DNA from: Apodospora peruviana
Lineage: Eukaryota > Ascomycota > Sordariomycetes > Sordariales > Lasiosphaeriaceae
Assembly (NCBI GenBank): GCA_033439685.1
Contig: JAUEDM010000004.1
Span: 2,108,001-2,172,000 of the forward strand
DNA: 64,000 nt
Reading direction: 5' to 3'
Shown here: positions 22,960 through 34,100 of the stretch, in pieces
How positions within the stretch are numbered: position 1 is the first letter of the stretch
Layout: each line of letters starts with the position of its first letter
The notes under the pieces: generated by a model
Told to the model about the DNA's origin: nothing
Databases searched by the model: none
The model's input: only the letters and a program-made list of their open reading frames with translations
Translations under genes and position numbers: made by a program

Positions 22960-23571
22960 TCAGTCATCCCGTTCCAAAAACCCAGGATCACTCCGCACCC
23001 TACTCTCAAACTTGCGCCACCACTCCTCGAACGCCTTGAGTGGCACCACCTCGACCTGACCAGCCGTTCCGCTGAAGCTAGCCAAGAAGTTGAAGGCATT
23101 TTTGATGATGCGCTGAGCCAACACGAGAGTTGAGGGAGGCTGTCGAGCGGATACTAACGCCTGGCTATTATTTTCAGTGCTTGCTGCTGTGATCTCGACT
23201 ATCCTTGCTGCCACGGACTCGGCAGGCTCAACCGAGATTCCTAAGACTACCATGTTCCCCTGACCTTGGCCGTCGACGGAGGGTCCTCCCAGCTTGAAGA
23301 TGGCGCTCTCCTTACCGGGTCCAACGCCGCCGAGGAACTTGAAGTTGGGTTCGATCTGACCCGGCGGTGACGGCGTCACGAGGTAGATGGCAGCCGCGGT
23401 GCCCTCGAGCAAGACAACACCCGGTAGTAAGAAGACGACTATATGCGAAAACGGCTTGACGTTGACTGGCGCCGGGATCGAGTAGAGGAAAGTGGTGGGG
23501 GTTGGCGTCTCTGTGGGTGTCACGATGACGGGCTGGCCCGCGGGCACTAAGCCGAAGAGGGGTTGGGACAT
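22960..23571 (-). CDS. OPI10: Hikeshi/OPI10-family (DUF775) protein
   Basis: A single uninterrupted frame of 203 aa, ATG at 23571 and TGA at 22960. It starts MSQPLFGLVPAGQPVI and has the hydrophobic domain with HIVVFLLPG, then PPGQIEPNFKFLGGVGPGKESAIFKL, and a C-terminal helical part beginning around AQRIIKNAFNFLASF. These are hallmarks of the Hikeshi family. The human member imports Hsp70 into the nucleus during heat stress by binding FG nucleoporins. Yeast Opi10 is known from an inositol-excretion phenotype. Length matches the family (about 200 aa). No intron is present, unlike most neighbours. Confidence 0.93.
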   Translation of the reverse strand: MSQPLFGLVPAGQPVIVTPTETPTPTTFLYSIPAPVNVKPFSHIVVFLLPGVVLLEGTAAAIYLVTPSPPGQIEPNFKFLGGVGPGKESAIFKLGGPSVDGQGQGNMVVLGISVEPAESVAARIVEITAASTENNSQALVSARQPPSTLVLAQRIIKNAFNFLASFSGTAGQVEVVPLKAFEEWWRKFESRVRSDPGFLERDD

Positions 23572-25361
23572 GGCTGATGTGTGAATGTAAGTGTGTGAAG
23601 GATCGTGATATGTCCGATATAGAGCACGTGGCTGAGCAGTGAATGGCCTTCAAGAAGAAGAGGCGAGGAGCCTGTTCGCTTCTGGAAGGTCGACTCTCTG
23701 ACAGGCTTTCCTTCACGCTGTCTCGTGCCCGGAATCCAGGTCAACAACGGCAGAGGGGAATATGGCCGAGCAATGCGTGTGTAGATTTCGTCCAGGTGGT
23801 GGTATGACCACTATCCTCAAGGCACAACCCCTACGCCAATGCCTAATGCCAATACAAACACTCTCGCACAGAGAGATGGAAAAGAGTGAGAGGGAGCTGC
23901 AAAGTGCAGATGCCGAAGCCGGTCAAGGTGAGGGGTGGTTGGCCAATGTCGATGACGAAAGCCTGATCGTTCCTCAGGTAGACTGCTGACGGCTGGGCCT
24001 TGGAAGTGAAACACAACTAGAGAGGAATATCGGTATCCTTGCGATTATGCACGAACGAGAGCAGGTGTGGCGGATGATACGGTTGAAGCGCGGGCAGTCA
24101 GCGGACCTGAGCTTCTACTGGCGATGAGACTGTGGTACCGACACGCGTATTGCACGACGAGCTGAACCGGGTCAACGAATGGCAGTTGCTGATCTTGTTG
24201 TAAGAGGGTGACGTGCAACCTGTGGCCGTTGTGGTCGAACACACAAATTCTTCCCCGGATGTGCAACGCAGTGTCGTATGAAAGGTGGTTGTCGATGCGC
24301 CTCGCTGGTCCGGGCGGCGCTCGAGCTGTTGAAGCAGGGTTAAGTTGGAAGTTGACCCCACGCCGAGAGAGATTTGTCAAGTGCACAAGTACCGGATACC
24401 AGGTTAATAAATCAGCTAGGGAGTTTCGTCTCAAGTTTCGTTGTCGTGGATTGGGCTTAGGATTGCCAGGAGGTGTTCACGTGTCGAGTAATGGAAGCTC
24501 GCTGGAACCTGGTGCCGGGTTCTGAGTGATCTGCGGCCAGGAGAAGGCTGCGGTTGTGGTGGTGACTGGTGAGGGGTACCGATGGTTCTCGGGAGCATTG
24601 ACAGACCAGTGCCGTCCCGGGCCGTGAGGCGAGGTGGTGGGGTTCAGGGAGAGATGCTTCCGGCGGCCAGTGGGTGGCACGAGCGGTACGGAATACCTAC
24701 AGGCACAATAGTTTGGGGGCTAATAGCGGTTCGATGCCACTGCTGAATTGGCTGCTCAACCATGGTTTGCGTCCGGATCACGATGGACCGTTGCGACCTA
24801 CACATGTCCGTCTACACCTGTGCAGTGTTGACATCCATATCTTGGCAGGCGCATGACGGCCGAGACCGATCATGGTCCGATGAGGCCGAAGCACCTGAAA
24901 GGTTGCCGAATGCTGAACAGTGCTGCCGGCGTGGGGGCATAAATGATAACTTGGAAGGGGGCATAAAATCATATCTCTTGGCCTTGGTCGCCGAGCACCT
25001 CACTTCAGATTGCCTGTTTGCTGAGAACCTTGGACGAGGTGTTCGAACCATGTCCTCATGTCCAGTTGTTTGAATGCCGCTTTTTCCTTTGACTGTGCTG
25101 TCAGACTCCTTGTTCCGTTCGAGCGAAAGGCGAAAGCATACCTTCCTTGCCAGATTAGAACGGATGAAAGATTTCCATTTATCTACGGAGTCGTCGCCCA
25201 CATTTTTGGGCTTCGAGTTCCTGAACCGAAAGCCTCTTTTCTTTCCCGTGTCATTCTTCGTTTCGCATCTGCACATGCTCATGCGCCAGATTTGGAAAGC
25301 CCTCTCGGGAATATCGATTTCTCCAAAAAGTACTCCCACTTTCCACCATTCGCCATCCGCC
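23572..25361. other. Divergent 1.8 kb region OPI10/Nudix gene
   Basis: Upstream regions of both flanking genes. A 191-codon minus-strand frame (24812-25387) crosses the Nudix start codon but is basic, low in hydrophobic core and without a domain. I treat it as chance. No RNA gene seen. Confidence 0.5.
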
Positions 25362-26827
25362 ATGGCTCCCCCACGGCTAACCACCATCGACCTCGTCGAG
25401 AAATGCGACGCGTAAGTTAATCTACTTCTCTCGTCCTATGTTTCCCTACTTGCACTGCACTTGCACCAAGCCTTATCTGCCGGCCACCCGAGCCGACCCT
25501 CTCTGGCTTATGTCGGCTGCCCAGGCGGCAGTTACTTCGGCCGCCAGCCCTTCATAGGGTCATGGGTGGACGATGTACAAGGCAAGGTCTCGTACGGAAC
25601 TGTACTGTCGTCGGAGAGGGATTTAGGGCTCACGTTACCGAGCCACCATGTATGCAACATTGCAGCCGAGACATGGGCGGATCGGCAACGGGCGGCTGCA
25701 TCATCGTTGAGGGCTGAGGCACAGCTAGCACCAAGCAACAGGGGCCATTCTACACTAGAATCTAGACCCTTGAACCCCCTGTAACCCGTACCCGACTCTG
25801 AATGGTGGTTTTTTGACTTATATCCTCCCGAACCCACAGTTTCCCTTATCAGAAAACTGAACCCAAGCGCTATGCGCAACTTATGGGAGACCTCTGGACC
25901 TTGGTCTGGGTCGATGAGCAGGGCTCTTTCCCCATCGGCTATCTCCCACCTGCCGTACTCGATGCCCTGGCAACGACGCCTGCGAGCGTGAAGGGTCGGT
26001 TGGATATCAACCCCGTTAAGAGGACCGTTGCGCTGTTCAACCACGTCGAGACCGAGGAAGAGCGCACGAAACTGGTCGCCAAGCTCACCGCGTACTGGCG
26101 CAAGAACCAGACGTTTCGCATCCTCAAGGGATGGCGGAATGAGATGTGGCCGGTGTACGGACGCAATGGCGAGCTCTTGTTCAGCATGGAGCGCGCCGCA
26201 ATGGGTTTATTTGGCACAACGCGGTACGGCGTCCACATGACAGCTTTCATCAGGCGCGACGACGACGGCAAAAGCAGCAAATATGATTATAGGATCTGGG
26301 TGCCGAAACGGTCTCCTAACAAGCCAAACTACCCAGGCATGCTCGACAACACCGTCGCCGGCGGGCTCATGACCAACGAGGATCCCTTCGAGTGCATAAT
26401 TCGCGAAGCCGACGAGGAGGCGTCTTTGCCCGAAGACGTCATGCGCAGATCGGCCAAGGAGGTCAGCACCGTCACCTACATCTACATCACGGATGAGAGG
26501 TCCGGCGGCGAACCGGGATATATCTATCCCGAGTGCCAATGGGTCTACGATCTCGAGCTTCCCGCGGACGGATCTGTAGTCCCCTCGCCCAAAGACGGCG
26601 AAGTCGAGAGCTTCAGCCTATGCACGGTGGAAGAGATCCAGGACCAGCTTGCCCGAGGCCTGTGGAAGCCGAACTGCGCGGTGGTGATGCTTGATTTCTT
26701 TTTGCGGCATGGTATCTATACGCCGGAGAATGAGCCGTACTACGAAGACCTCCGCACAAGAGCCCATCGTCATATTCCCTTCCCAGGCCCACACCAAACC
26801 TATCGCCTTCCTCAATCCTCGTTATGA
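25362..26827 (+). CDS. Nudix hydrolase with DUF4743-like N-terminus (Tnr3 C-terminal-like)
   Basis: Two exons, 25362-25411 (50 nt) and 25840-26827, separated by a 428-nt intron (GTAAGT ... CCACAG), encode 345 aa. Splicing gives TTIDLVEKCDAFPYQ. An N-terminal domain with DLWTLVWVDEQG and IGYLPPAVLDAL precedes the Nudix domain. The Nudix box at about residues 185-210 matches GX5EX7REUXEEXGU (GGLMTNE, READEEASL) except that the usual late Gly is Ser. In fission yeast, a related domain forms the C-terminal part of thiamine pyrophosphokinase Tnr3. The known role of this class is hydrolysis of damaged thiamine diphosphates (oxo- and oxy-forms); substrate use here is inferred. The thiamine pyrophosphokinase domain itself is absent, as in other stand-alone members. 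Confidence 0.88.
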
Positions 26828-27161
26828 AAAGAAACGAATAGAGAGGGTGCTTAAATACAGGCGCATTTCTGGGTATCTTTGTTTATTCATACCATATTTC
26901 GCCAAGCTCCCTCGCTGCCCAAGGTTCTCATTTGCTTTTTTGCCTCTGTTTTCCCAAATTCCCATGCAGGTCCCCTTCCCCATCCTTCTTGAACTTCCGC
27001 GGCTCGACACCCATGCCTTCTCCCGGGAAAGTAGTTATAGTAGATAGATAGACCCTATACCTTTCCTCGCTGAGAGAATAACGGCCACTATCCCAAGCCG
27101 GCGACGGCTCTGAAACATGTATAGACAATCACACTAGATATATTACCCAGACGAGCGAAGC
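26828..27161. other. Convergent intergenic region Nudix/RPB8
   Basis: 334 bases between two stop codons. It shows only short frames and A/T-rich 3' UTR-like sequence. Confidence 0.5.
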
Positions 27162-27681
27162 TCATTTCTTAACTAGCAAATAGACATAGTCAACTCGAAG
27201 CGGCGTCAGTTTCTTGTAAGGCCCGACCATGGCCATGAGCAGGCCGCCAAAGGAAGTATATGCTTTGCTGTTGTCCCCAAAATTGTTAGAAAAGATATTC
27301 GCTGTTGAACAACTCCTGACTAGAAGGAACTCACATCGTCTGCCCATCGTCTCCATCCTCAAACTTGTAAATCTTTCCGTGGCAGACGTAGTCAAACCCG
27401 TCGGCCAACGTGGCCTCGACCTTTTCCGTCTTGGTGGTATCGCGCCAACCCCTCTCGTCGTCCTTGCTACTATCAAGGGAAAGCGAGGTGGCGAGGACCA
27501 CCTTCAGGGTCTCGCCGACGGTGCAGGGAAAGAGCTCAGTATTGACGTCCAGGTCCATCGAGATGGAGCCGTCGACCGACTTGCAGAACAGACGGGCGCA
27601 CCGGTCGTACTTTTCGTCGTTGATATCGTCAATCTTGAAGTGCTCCTCGAAGAGTTGTGCGTCACTCGCGAGGCCCGCCAT
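27162..27681 (-). CDS. RPB8: RNA polymerases I, II and III shared subunit RPABC3
   Basis: Two exons, 27335-27681 and 27162-27267 (67-nt intron), give 150 aa, the normal family length. The start MAGLASDAQLFEEHFKI is preferred over an upstream in-frame GTG-type start. Family features are the FKIDDIN segment, DLDVNTELFPC, TLADGFDYVCHGKIYKFED, and after the splice the hallmark AYTSFGGLLMAMVG. The C-terminus ends DYVYLLVKK. Rpb8 is an OB-fold subunit present in all three nuclear RNA polymerases. It faces ELP4 in a divergent arrangement with 449 nt between the start codons. Confidence 0.96.
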
Positions 27682-28130
27682 TGTGAGTTTCTCTGGAGAG
27701 ATGCCGGATCCGGATCGGACAGAGTGAGCGCGGAGGCAAGTCAATCGACAAGCGTTATGGCGATGGGTCAAAAGAGGTCTTCTTTGTAGACTTGTGATAT
27801 AAATCCGTCAGTGTGGAATCGTTAGTGGACGTCAATATTCACTTTCTTTGGTAAGGCGAATGGCGTGGTCGTGGTCGTGGTGGTCTGGGTGTTGGACGAT
27901 TTCGATGGAAGATGAATTGATCAAAAAAAGGCTGGTGGGGCAAGGACCAAGGATCAATGGACAGGGATGCCTGCGGTGGCTTCCCGGCAGGCATCCTAGG
28001 CAGCTGCCCGGCTGAGTGGTGGGGCTTTGTTAGCTGCTTCTCTCTATCAAAAGCAAAAAGCTGCCCCTCCACCACTCCAAGATCCTCGGAGCTTGAACAC
28101 AAAAAAGATTGGATATTCTGGTATTCAGAC
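27682..28130. promoter_or_regulatory. Shared divergent promoter region RPB8/ELP4
   Basis: 449 bases between the two start codons. The ELP4 frame stays open upstream to an ATG at 27957, so part of this interval could be translated. I see no distinct operator site. Confidence 0.45.
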
Positions 28131-29312
28131 ATGTCATCCTTTACAAAGAGAAATACGGTGCTCTCCGGGGCAGCTAGGCCTGCACCCGGAGCGACGCCTA
28201 GGGCAAAAGCGGAGGAGAAACAACTTACCCCCGGGCTCCGGCCATCGCCTCTTGACGGCAGGCTAACCACCTCCACCGGCACAGGTTCTCTCGACCAGCT
28301 TCTCGCAGGCCATGGTGGACTTCCTCTCGGGAGATGCCTGCTGGTTGAGGAGCAGGGGACTACGGATTTTTCCGGTGTACTCCTGCGATACTATGCTGCC
28401 GAAGGACTTGTGCAGGGTCACCAAGTGCATACGCTGGGCTTCCCTCCTGAATGGAAATACCAGCTCCCAGCTGTGACAGTACCGGATCCGAAATCGAAGA
28501 CGGCTCAGCCAGCCCTGGCGCCCGAAGAGAAGATGAAGATTGCTTGGAGATATGAGGCTTTGGGGAACGCCCCTGGTTCTGGGGCGCAAAATCGAGTTGA
28601 TGTCTCGGCTGCTATCTTCTGTCACTCTTTCGACCTCACCAAGCGACTCGCAACCGGGTCATGCAAAGGCTCTTTACAACCACTATCGTCAACCGGGACA
28701 CCCACGATGGGGCAGACACCTTACAGCCCTGTTTCACCGTTCAAGGCGATCATCAAGGATTTACAAACCAAGCTGGAGAGCTCCGTGCCAGGTGCCATCC
28801 ATCGAGTGGTTGTCCCTAGTCTTTTATCGCCCAGTCTATACGCCCCTGGGTGTAGCCAACCGCCCGAAGTCCTGCAATTTTTACACGGGCTCAGAGCCTT
28901 GCTACGGCAATACAGTTTACAGCTCACAGCTCTTATCACTCTTCCCACATCGCTATTCCCACGCAGTTCTGGCTTGGTTCGGTGGATGGAACTCCTCTGT
29001 GACGGCGTGGTCGAGCTGATTCCACTACCTGCCACGCCCGCTGCTGCCACGCCATCCAGTTCCGACAAAAAGTATGGGAGAACTGAGTCGCCCCAGGGAT
29101 TCCTCAGAGTTCACAGCCTGCCCATTTATCACGAAAAAGGCGGTGGTGGCGCTGAGTCGGGCCACTTCCGCGAGAATCTCTCTTTCAGTCTCAGCGCTTC
29201 CAAGGGATTGTTGATCAAGCCTTACAGCCTTCCTCCGATGGAGGAGGACGAGGAGCCAAAAGAGAAGTCGTCGGGAACAACGGACAAAGCCAAAGATGGT
29301 TTAGAATTCTGA
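28131..29312 (+). CDS. ELP4: Elongator complex protein 4
   Basis: An intronless frame of 393 aa from ATG 28131 (MSSFTKRNTVLSGAARPAPG) to TGA 29312. The PAXNEB/Elp4 domain is recognised by the N-terminal GTGSLDQLLAGHGGLPLG, where the RecA-like fold begins, then LLVEEQGTTDFSGVLLRYYAAEG, QVHTLGFPPEW and MKIAWRYE. Near the C-terminus come GFLRVHSLPIYHEKGGGG and ENLSFSLSASKGLLIKPYSLPPMEE. In the family, Elp4 forms a hexameric ring with Elp5 and Elp6 that binds tRNA and assists Elongator in the cm5U/mcm5s2U modification of wobble uridine. The frame is also open upstream to ATG 27957, which would add 58 residues. The MSSFTKRN start fits the usual N-terminus better. Confidence 0.95.
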   Translation: MSSFTKRNTVLSGAARPAPGATPRAKAEEKQLTPGLRPSPLDGRLTTSTGTGSLDQLLAGHGGLPLGRCLLVEEQGTTDFSGVLLRYYAAEGLVQGHQVHTLGFPPEWKYQLPAVTVPDPKSKTAQPALAPEEKMKIAWRYEALGNAPGSGAQNRVDVSAAIFCHSFDLTKRLATGSCKGSLQPLSSTGTPTMGQTPYSPVSPFKAIIKDLQTKLESSVPGAIHRVVVPSLLSPSLYAPGCSQPPEVLQFLHGLRALLRQYSLQLTALITLPTSLFPRSSGLVRWMELLCDGVVELIPLPATPAAATPSSSDKKYGRTESPQGFLRVHSLPIYHEKGGGGAESGHFRENLSFSLSASKGLLIKPYSLPPMEEDEEPKEKSSGTTDKAKDGLEF

Positions 29313-29746
29313 ATCGCGTCTCGTCCGATGATGCAACCTGCAAAGCTGAGGACTGTGGATGATGTGGGGTTCTGAAATTGAATTGGATCCGCCATGCCAA
29401 TTGATTATGTCCCACACCGCCTACCGAGCTTTTCTGCCAAAAGCTTGTCCATAAAACCCCCACGAAGGCTGGCGAAGCGTTCTCCCTTTCTTCTTTTCTT
29501 CTCTGGCGACACCGCCGGCGTCCAACATCTTAGGTGAGTCACACTGCAACTTTTCACTTCTTCCCTCAATGAAACTATGATGATTATAAACCAAACGTAT
29601 AATCAATCTGTCAATCCCCTGAGATTTTCTGTGATGACAGTACGGAATCCAAGGCTTATGAATTCTTTTCCAACACCCATTTCCCTTAGACACCCAGCTT
29701 GTTGCCTGATATTTTTCTAACTGGGACAAATAGGATCTCGTCTACG
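29313..29746. other. SEN34 5' region with a probable leader intron (29534-29733)
   Basis: 434 bases between the ELP4 stop and the SEN34 start. A strong donor AG|GTGAGT at 29534 and an acceptor AATAG at 29733, with a CTAAC branch site at about 29718, predict a 200-nt intron in the 5' UTR ending 13 nt before the ATG. This is seen as signals only; no transcript was available. Confidence 0.5.
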
Positions 29747-30637
29747 ATGTCGTCGACCAAACCGGACAGGCAGGTTCGAATCTCGAGAATTGCAGGCCGA
29801 TACCTTGTATTTGACATTGACGATGTTGCGTACATCCGACGCAACCATGGTATCTGTGCCGTTTTCACTGGCACCATGCCACAGAATCCTACGCAGAATG
29901 TCTTCCTCGGTCTGCCGGTAGAGCTTTATGCTGAAGAGGCGAAACTTTTGGCCGAGAGGAAGGCTGGGTACATCGCTGATGACCCGGCCGACCATCTATC
30001 CCAGTTGAAAGCAATGGATACATCTGCCCGCAAAGCCTACATCCAGTCACTTAACGTGCAGAGGAAGAATGCCAAGCTGGTTTTCGATGAAGCCAAAACC
30101 CAGTCACTTGCCAAGCACAAGGATAAACGGAAAGCAAAGACACCTCTGAGAGATGCGACAGACCAAGTGAGCTTGCCAGACGGAGACGCGTTATTCGACC
30201 CGCTACCTGCACAGCCTGCTAAGCAGTTACATGTCAAAGAAATTCTGCCTGCGGTTACTCCTACTACCAGCAATGCTTTGATTGTTCCAACCGGTGACCA
30301 TCCTTCCATTGAAGTCCCTTCCTCGTATCCCTTGTACAAGTATCTCAACGTCCGAGGTTACTTCATCACGCCGGGGCTCCGGTTCGGCGGTGACTACAGT
30401 GTCTACCCGGGAGACCCGTTCAGATACCATGCGCATTACCTGGCCAACAGCTATGAATGGGACCAGGCAATTCCCATGCTCGATCTTCTTACCAGCGGCC
30501 GGTTAGGGACCGCGGTGAAGAAGAGTTTTCTTCTCGGGGGCAGAGATCCCGCGGCAAAGAATCGGGACCAGGGGGATGAAGACAGACAAGCAGACGGAGA
30601 TCTGCGAGTGTTCTGCATCGAGTGGGCGGGCATGTGA
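29747..30637 (+). CDS. SEN34: tRNA-splicing endonuclease subunit Sen34
   Basis: One frame of 296 aa from ATG 29747 (MSSTKPDRQVRISR). The frame is open back to 29699, but this is the first strong ATG. The N-terminal domain reads YLVFDIDDVAYIRRNHGICAVF and the C-terminal nuclease domain is in full view. The latter has YPLYKYLNVRGYFITPGLRFGGDYSVYPGDPFRYHAHY and then SGRLGTAVKKSFLLG, supplying the Tyr, His and Lys catalytic residues of the endA fold. In the family, Sen34 cuts the 3' splice site of intron-containing pre-tRNAs in a complex with Sen2, Sen15 and Sen54. A Lys-rich linker separates the domains. An intron-containing tRNA-Gln, a natural substrate, lies 18 kb away in this window. Confidence 0.95.
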   Translation: MSSTKPDRQVRISRIAGRYLVFDIDDVAYIRRNHGICAVFTGTMPQNPTQNVFLGLPVELYAEEAKLLAERKAGYIADDPADHLSQLKAMDTSARKAYIQSLNVQRKNAKLVFDEAKTQSLAKHKDKRKAKTPLRDATDQVSLPDGDALFDPLPAQPAKQLHVKEILPAVTPTTSNALIVPTGDHPSIEVPSSYPLYKYLNVRGYFITPGLRFGGDYSVYPGDPFRYHAHYLANSYEWDQAIPMLDLLTSGRLGTAVKKSFLLGGRDPAAKNRDQGDEDRQADGDLRVFCIEWAGM

Positions 30638-31148
30638 TGGGGAATATGGGGCAGATTTATGATACCACTTTGTTTACAGTTCGACATGTAATAAACCAAT
30701 CTATTGTTGGCAACCAATATCTCCTGTGCTGTCCGTGGTGCCCTTGTCACTGTTGAAATACCGGTAAGATTGGAGCATCCATTCGCGAAAACAGCCAGTC
30801 CCATTCACGGAAAACATACAGTCTGTACAAGATATGTGCTTCTATACCGAGTTTTGCGCGTATGAATACGCATAATAAACGACCAACAAAAATCGCACAC
30901 CAACGGTGAGAAGATAAACTACAATCTCCTTCACTATCGGGAAACAACAAAAAACGCCGCCCATCCATTGATCAATCATGAAATTTCCCCTTCCCTCTCA
31001 CGTGCCTCCAATGCAAATAAGTTTATGAGTATCCAGATAGGAAAAGAAAAGAAGCGAGGTGGCTGGATTTTAGGACGAGAAGCAGCCAAAATAAATGAAA
31101 ATATGGATAAAAGTTGAATGTTGAAAAGCATAAAAAGGCGAGGCTTAA
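30638..31148. other. Convergent intergenic region SEN34/RING gene
   Basis: About 510 A/T-rich bases between two stop codons, with 3' UTR-like sequence and no frame resembling a gene. Confidence 0.5.
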
Positions 31149-34100
31149 TCATGGTACGTAAATCCGACTGAAGCTAATCACTTCCCGCCGACAGCAGACA
31201 CACTTGTCAAAGTTGTTCATGGCCAGCGACACGCGGCAATCGTCGCACAGGCTAAGACACCGGCACGGCCAAACGATGATCGTCCGCGGTGCACACTGGC
31301 ATACCACGCACTGCGGGCCATCGGGTCCCAGTCCCGCAGCACCCGTGGCCCACGACTCGCCTGCATCAGCTAGGCGATCATGATTACCAGCCTCAGCGGC
31401 AGCAGGCTGCGCTGCAGCAGCAGCCCGACGGCGCGAGAGAAGCAGCTGTTCCAGCCGTCGTGCCTCCTCGTCAGGAGTCATCTTTTCCGGTCCGATGCGG
31501 AAGTGTTGGCGGTTCGTAAACAGGACCTGGGCGCGCTGGCGCTGCTCGTGACGCTTGAAGCGCGAGCGCGTCATGATGGTGTCACTCGTGAGATGGGCTG
31601 CCAGAGCACGAGCTTCTTCGCGCTCTTCGGGACTCTGCGGGTGTAATAGCCTGGCCAGATCCGCGGGGTCCATGGGCGTGTCCATCATCGGGGTTGCCTC
31701 CCGGGAAGACGCGCCCATTGATACTGGTGGCGCAAACATGTTTACGGAGCGCTGGGTGGGCGTCCGCTGTCCTTCTACAAGCCCGTCGCCTTCTTGATCA
31801 TCAGGATCAGACTCCCACCCAAACTCGCTTTCCGCCGTCTCCGTCGTGGAGATGACGCTAGTTGTATCAAAGTCAGGGTCGTCCAGGTCGTGATCGGGCG
31901 TGTAATCGCCGCTCGTATCCGAGTTTCCCCACCAGCCTCCGTTTAGCCACCAGCGGTAGAGGTAAGAGTCGATATCGCTCTCACTCGCATCTGAATCTCG
32001 GATGACACCGAAGCCCTCCCCGTTTCTAAATCGCCGGCGCATTTCGGCCTCGAGATCTATCGGTCCATTACCAGCGGAATCCGCGCCATCCGATCGAGAC
32101 TGGAACGTGAATTGCCCTGAACGTTCCTCTCGGCTTGACTTCTTGCTCTCCGGCGTAGCTGCCTTGGGTCTTTGTGACAGTCGAAGAAGCCAACGAGGTG
32201 GGTTCACGAAGCCCACGAATGATAACAACCTAACGTGGATCAAGGCGGTCGTAGTGATAATAAGTTTGCCGATATTTACCATGTAATCCAGCGCCATCAG
32301 CCATCTACCGCTTCGTTCTGCGGCGCCCACGCCATCTCGAAGTCTCCTCCCTGAGCTATTGTTCTTTGGGACCTTTTGTGCTGCTCTCTCGCGCGCATAG
32401 CCGCTCGTTGCGTTTGCCTGCCCGTCCTTGATCGGTACAAGGCCTATCGCGCCGACAGAGTCGAAGCCAGCACCAGGCATACCAATGTCGAAATACTGCA
32501 TTCGATATGTCTCAACCTCCTGGAACCTCTCATCTTCCAGCCACGTATAGCGTTTCAAACCCACGCGGCGGTCTTCGTTGAGGTAAACGGCTTCGCTCGC
32601 CATGGTGACAGCACCAAACCCAGCTCGGAGGAGGGCGGTGTAAAAGTCCATGTCCATCCGAATGCGGATATCGGACAGGGACACGTTGGCCTGCATGTTG
32701 CCATGAGCCCGAGCCACCCGTTCCTTGAAGGACAGACGCCGCCCACCAATACCTGGCTCAGAGTAAGCAACCGCCGAGATGATTAGCGTTAAGAAGTATA
32801 TGGCGCCGCAAATGGATAGTCCAACAAAGACAATAACGTGCGGAATGAAACCGAGGATGCAAACGGTTGGGTATCGTAGTAACCCCTGACCAGCGGCATC
32901 GTCGAGTGAGAACGTAACTGCACTCCATGCTATGCAACCCATAAAACACAGAGCCCAGAATCCGGTGCTGATAAGTCGAAACCTGGGCTGCAGGTTTACG
33001 ACTCCTAGCACAAGGCTAGTGACGTGGTTCATGGCGGAGAGAAACGCGATCAAAAGTACTTCTGGTGATGTATTCACTCTCTTCATGATCATGGCTCTAG
33101 TCAAGGCAACGGCTTGCCCCAGCGTGACCGATGAAGCGTTTGCGCCATTCGTAAACAGACCCCAGCCCAGTTGATTGCTGATAGCGGCGTCGGCCTCCGC
33201 GAAAGCCAGAGAGTGCTCAAATAGAGTCATTCCTGTCTCTGTGCCGACTGGGCGACCCTGCAGCGTACAGGAGATGACTTCAACGAACTGGCTCACGCAC
33301 AAAGTTAAGAAAAGCGGCCATAGCCGTGACATTGACCCTTCCAACTCTGGCTGGTCTTGATCGTCCCAAGGTACCATCCGTATCGACTGACAGGAGTGCT
33401 GATCGGTTGCCCCAAGAAGAAGGGACGAGCTCAAACCATGGAGAAATACGTTCGACTGGGAGAACATCAAGTCGGAACTCTTGCTGGCATTGCCCCACCG
33501 CAGTTCGGCGAAGTTAGGGGATGTCTGGCATTGTATCGACTGCAATAATTTCCGAGCTTGGAAAATCAGGAACACGATAGGTATAAAACGAAGCAGGAGG
33601 CGCATGGGCCATTTGAGTCGGAGTCTTCGGCGGGTAGCTGCGAATATATGGGTACGGTTGAAAATAACGGCCATGAGAATGCACATCAGTGCCCATTTGC
33701 TCGTTGCGTAGCTGAAAACGCTTCCCAGACCTCTTGCACCCTCCATTGAAAACCGTGAAGCAAATGCAATGGGATCCTGACCGACAGTAACCGGTGGAGT
33801 GGTAGTGGGAGCCGATGACTGGAGGAAGGACGCCGCGCTGTCGGCAGAGAGCGTGTGGAAGATGCCGGCGTCGGTAGACTCGGGAATGATGCGCTGGCCG
33901 AAACCATCAATGGCGTCCGGGAACGAAATAAAGGAGCCTAACCTGCCCAGCTTCATAACCATGCGTGGGCCAGCCCAGACCAAGTCTTCGAGTGAAGGTG
34001 CGAGCTTGGACATGTTCATGGCGTAACCTAGATGTTGGGCCGTCCATATCGTCAGGTTGTGCCACACGCTCGAGTTGCCGAAAACCACCTGCGGCGCAGA

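Noticed and set aside
24812..25387. 191-codon minus-strand frame over the Nudix 5' end
   Set aside because: Basic, no hydrophobic core or motif; crosses a well-supported start codon.
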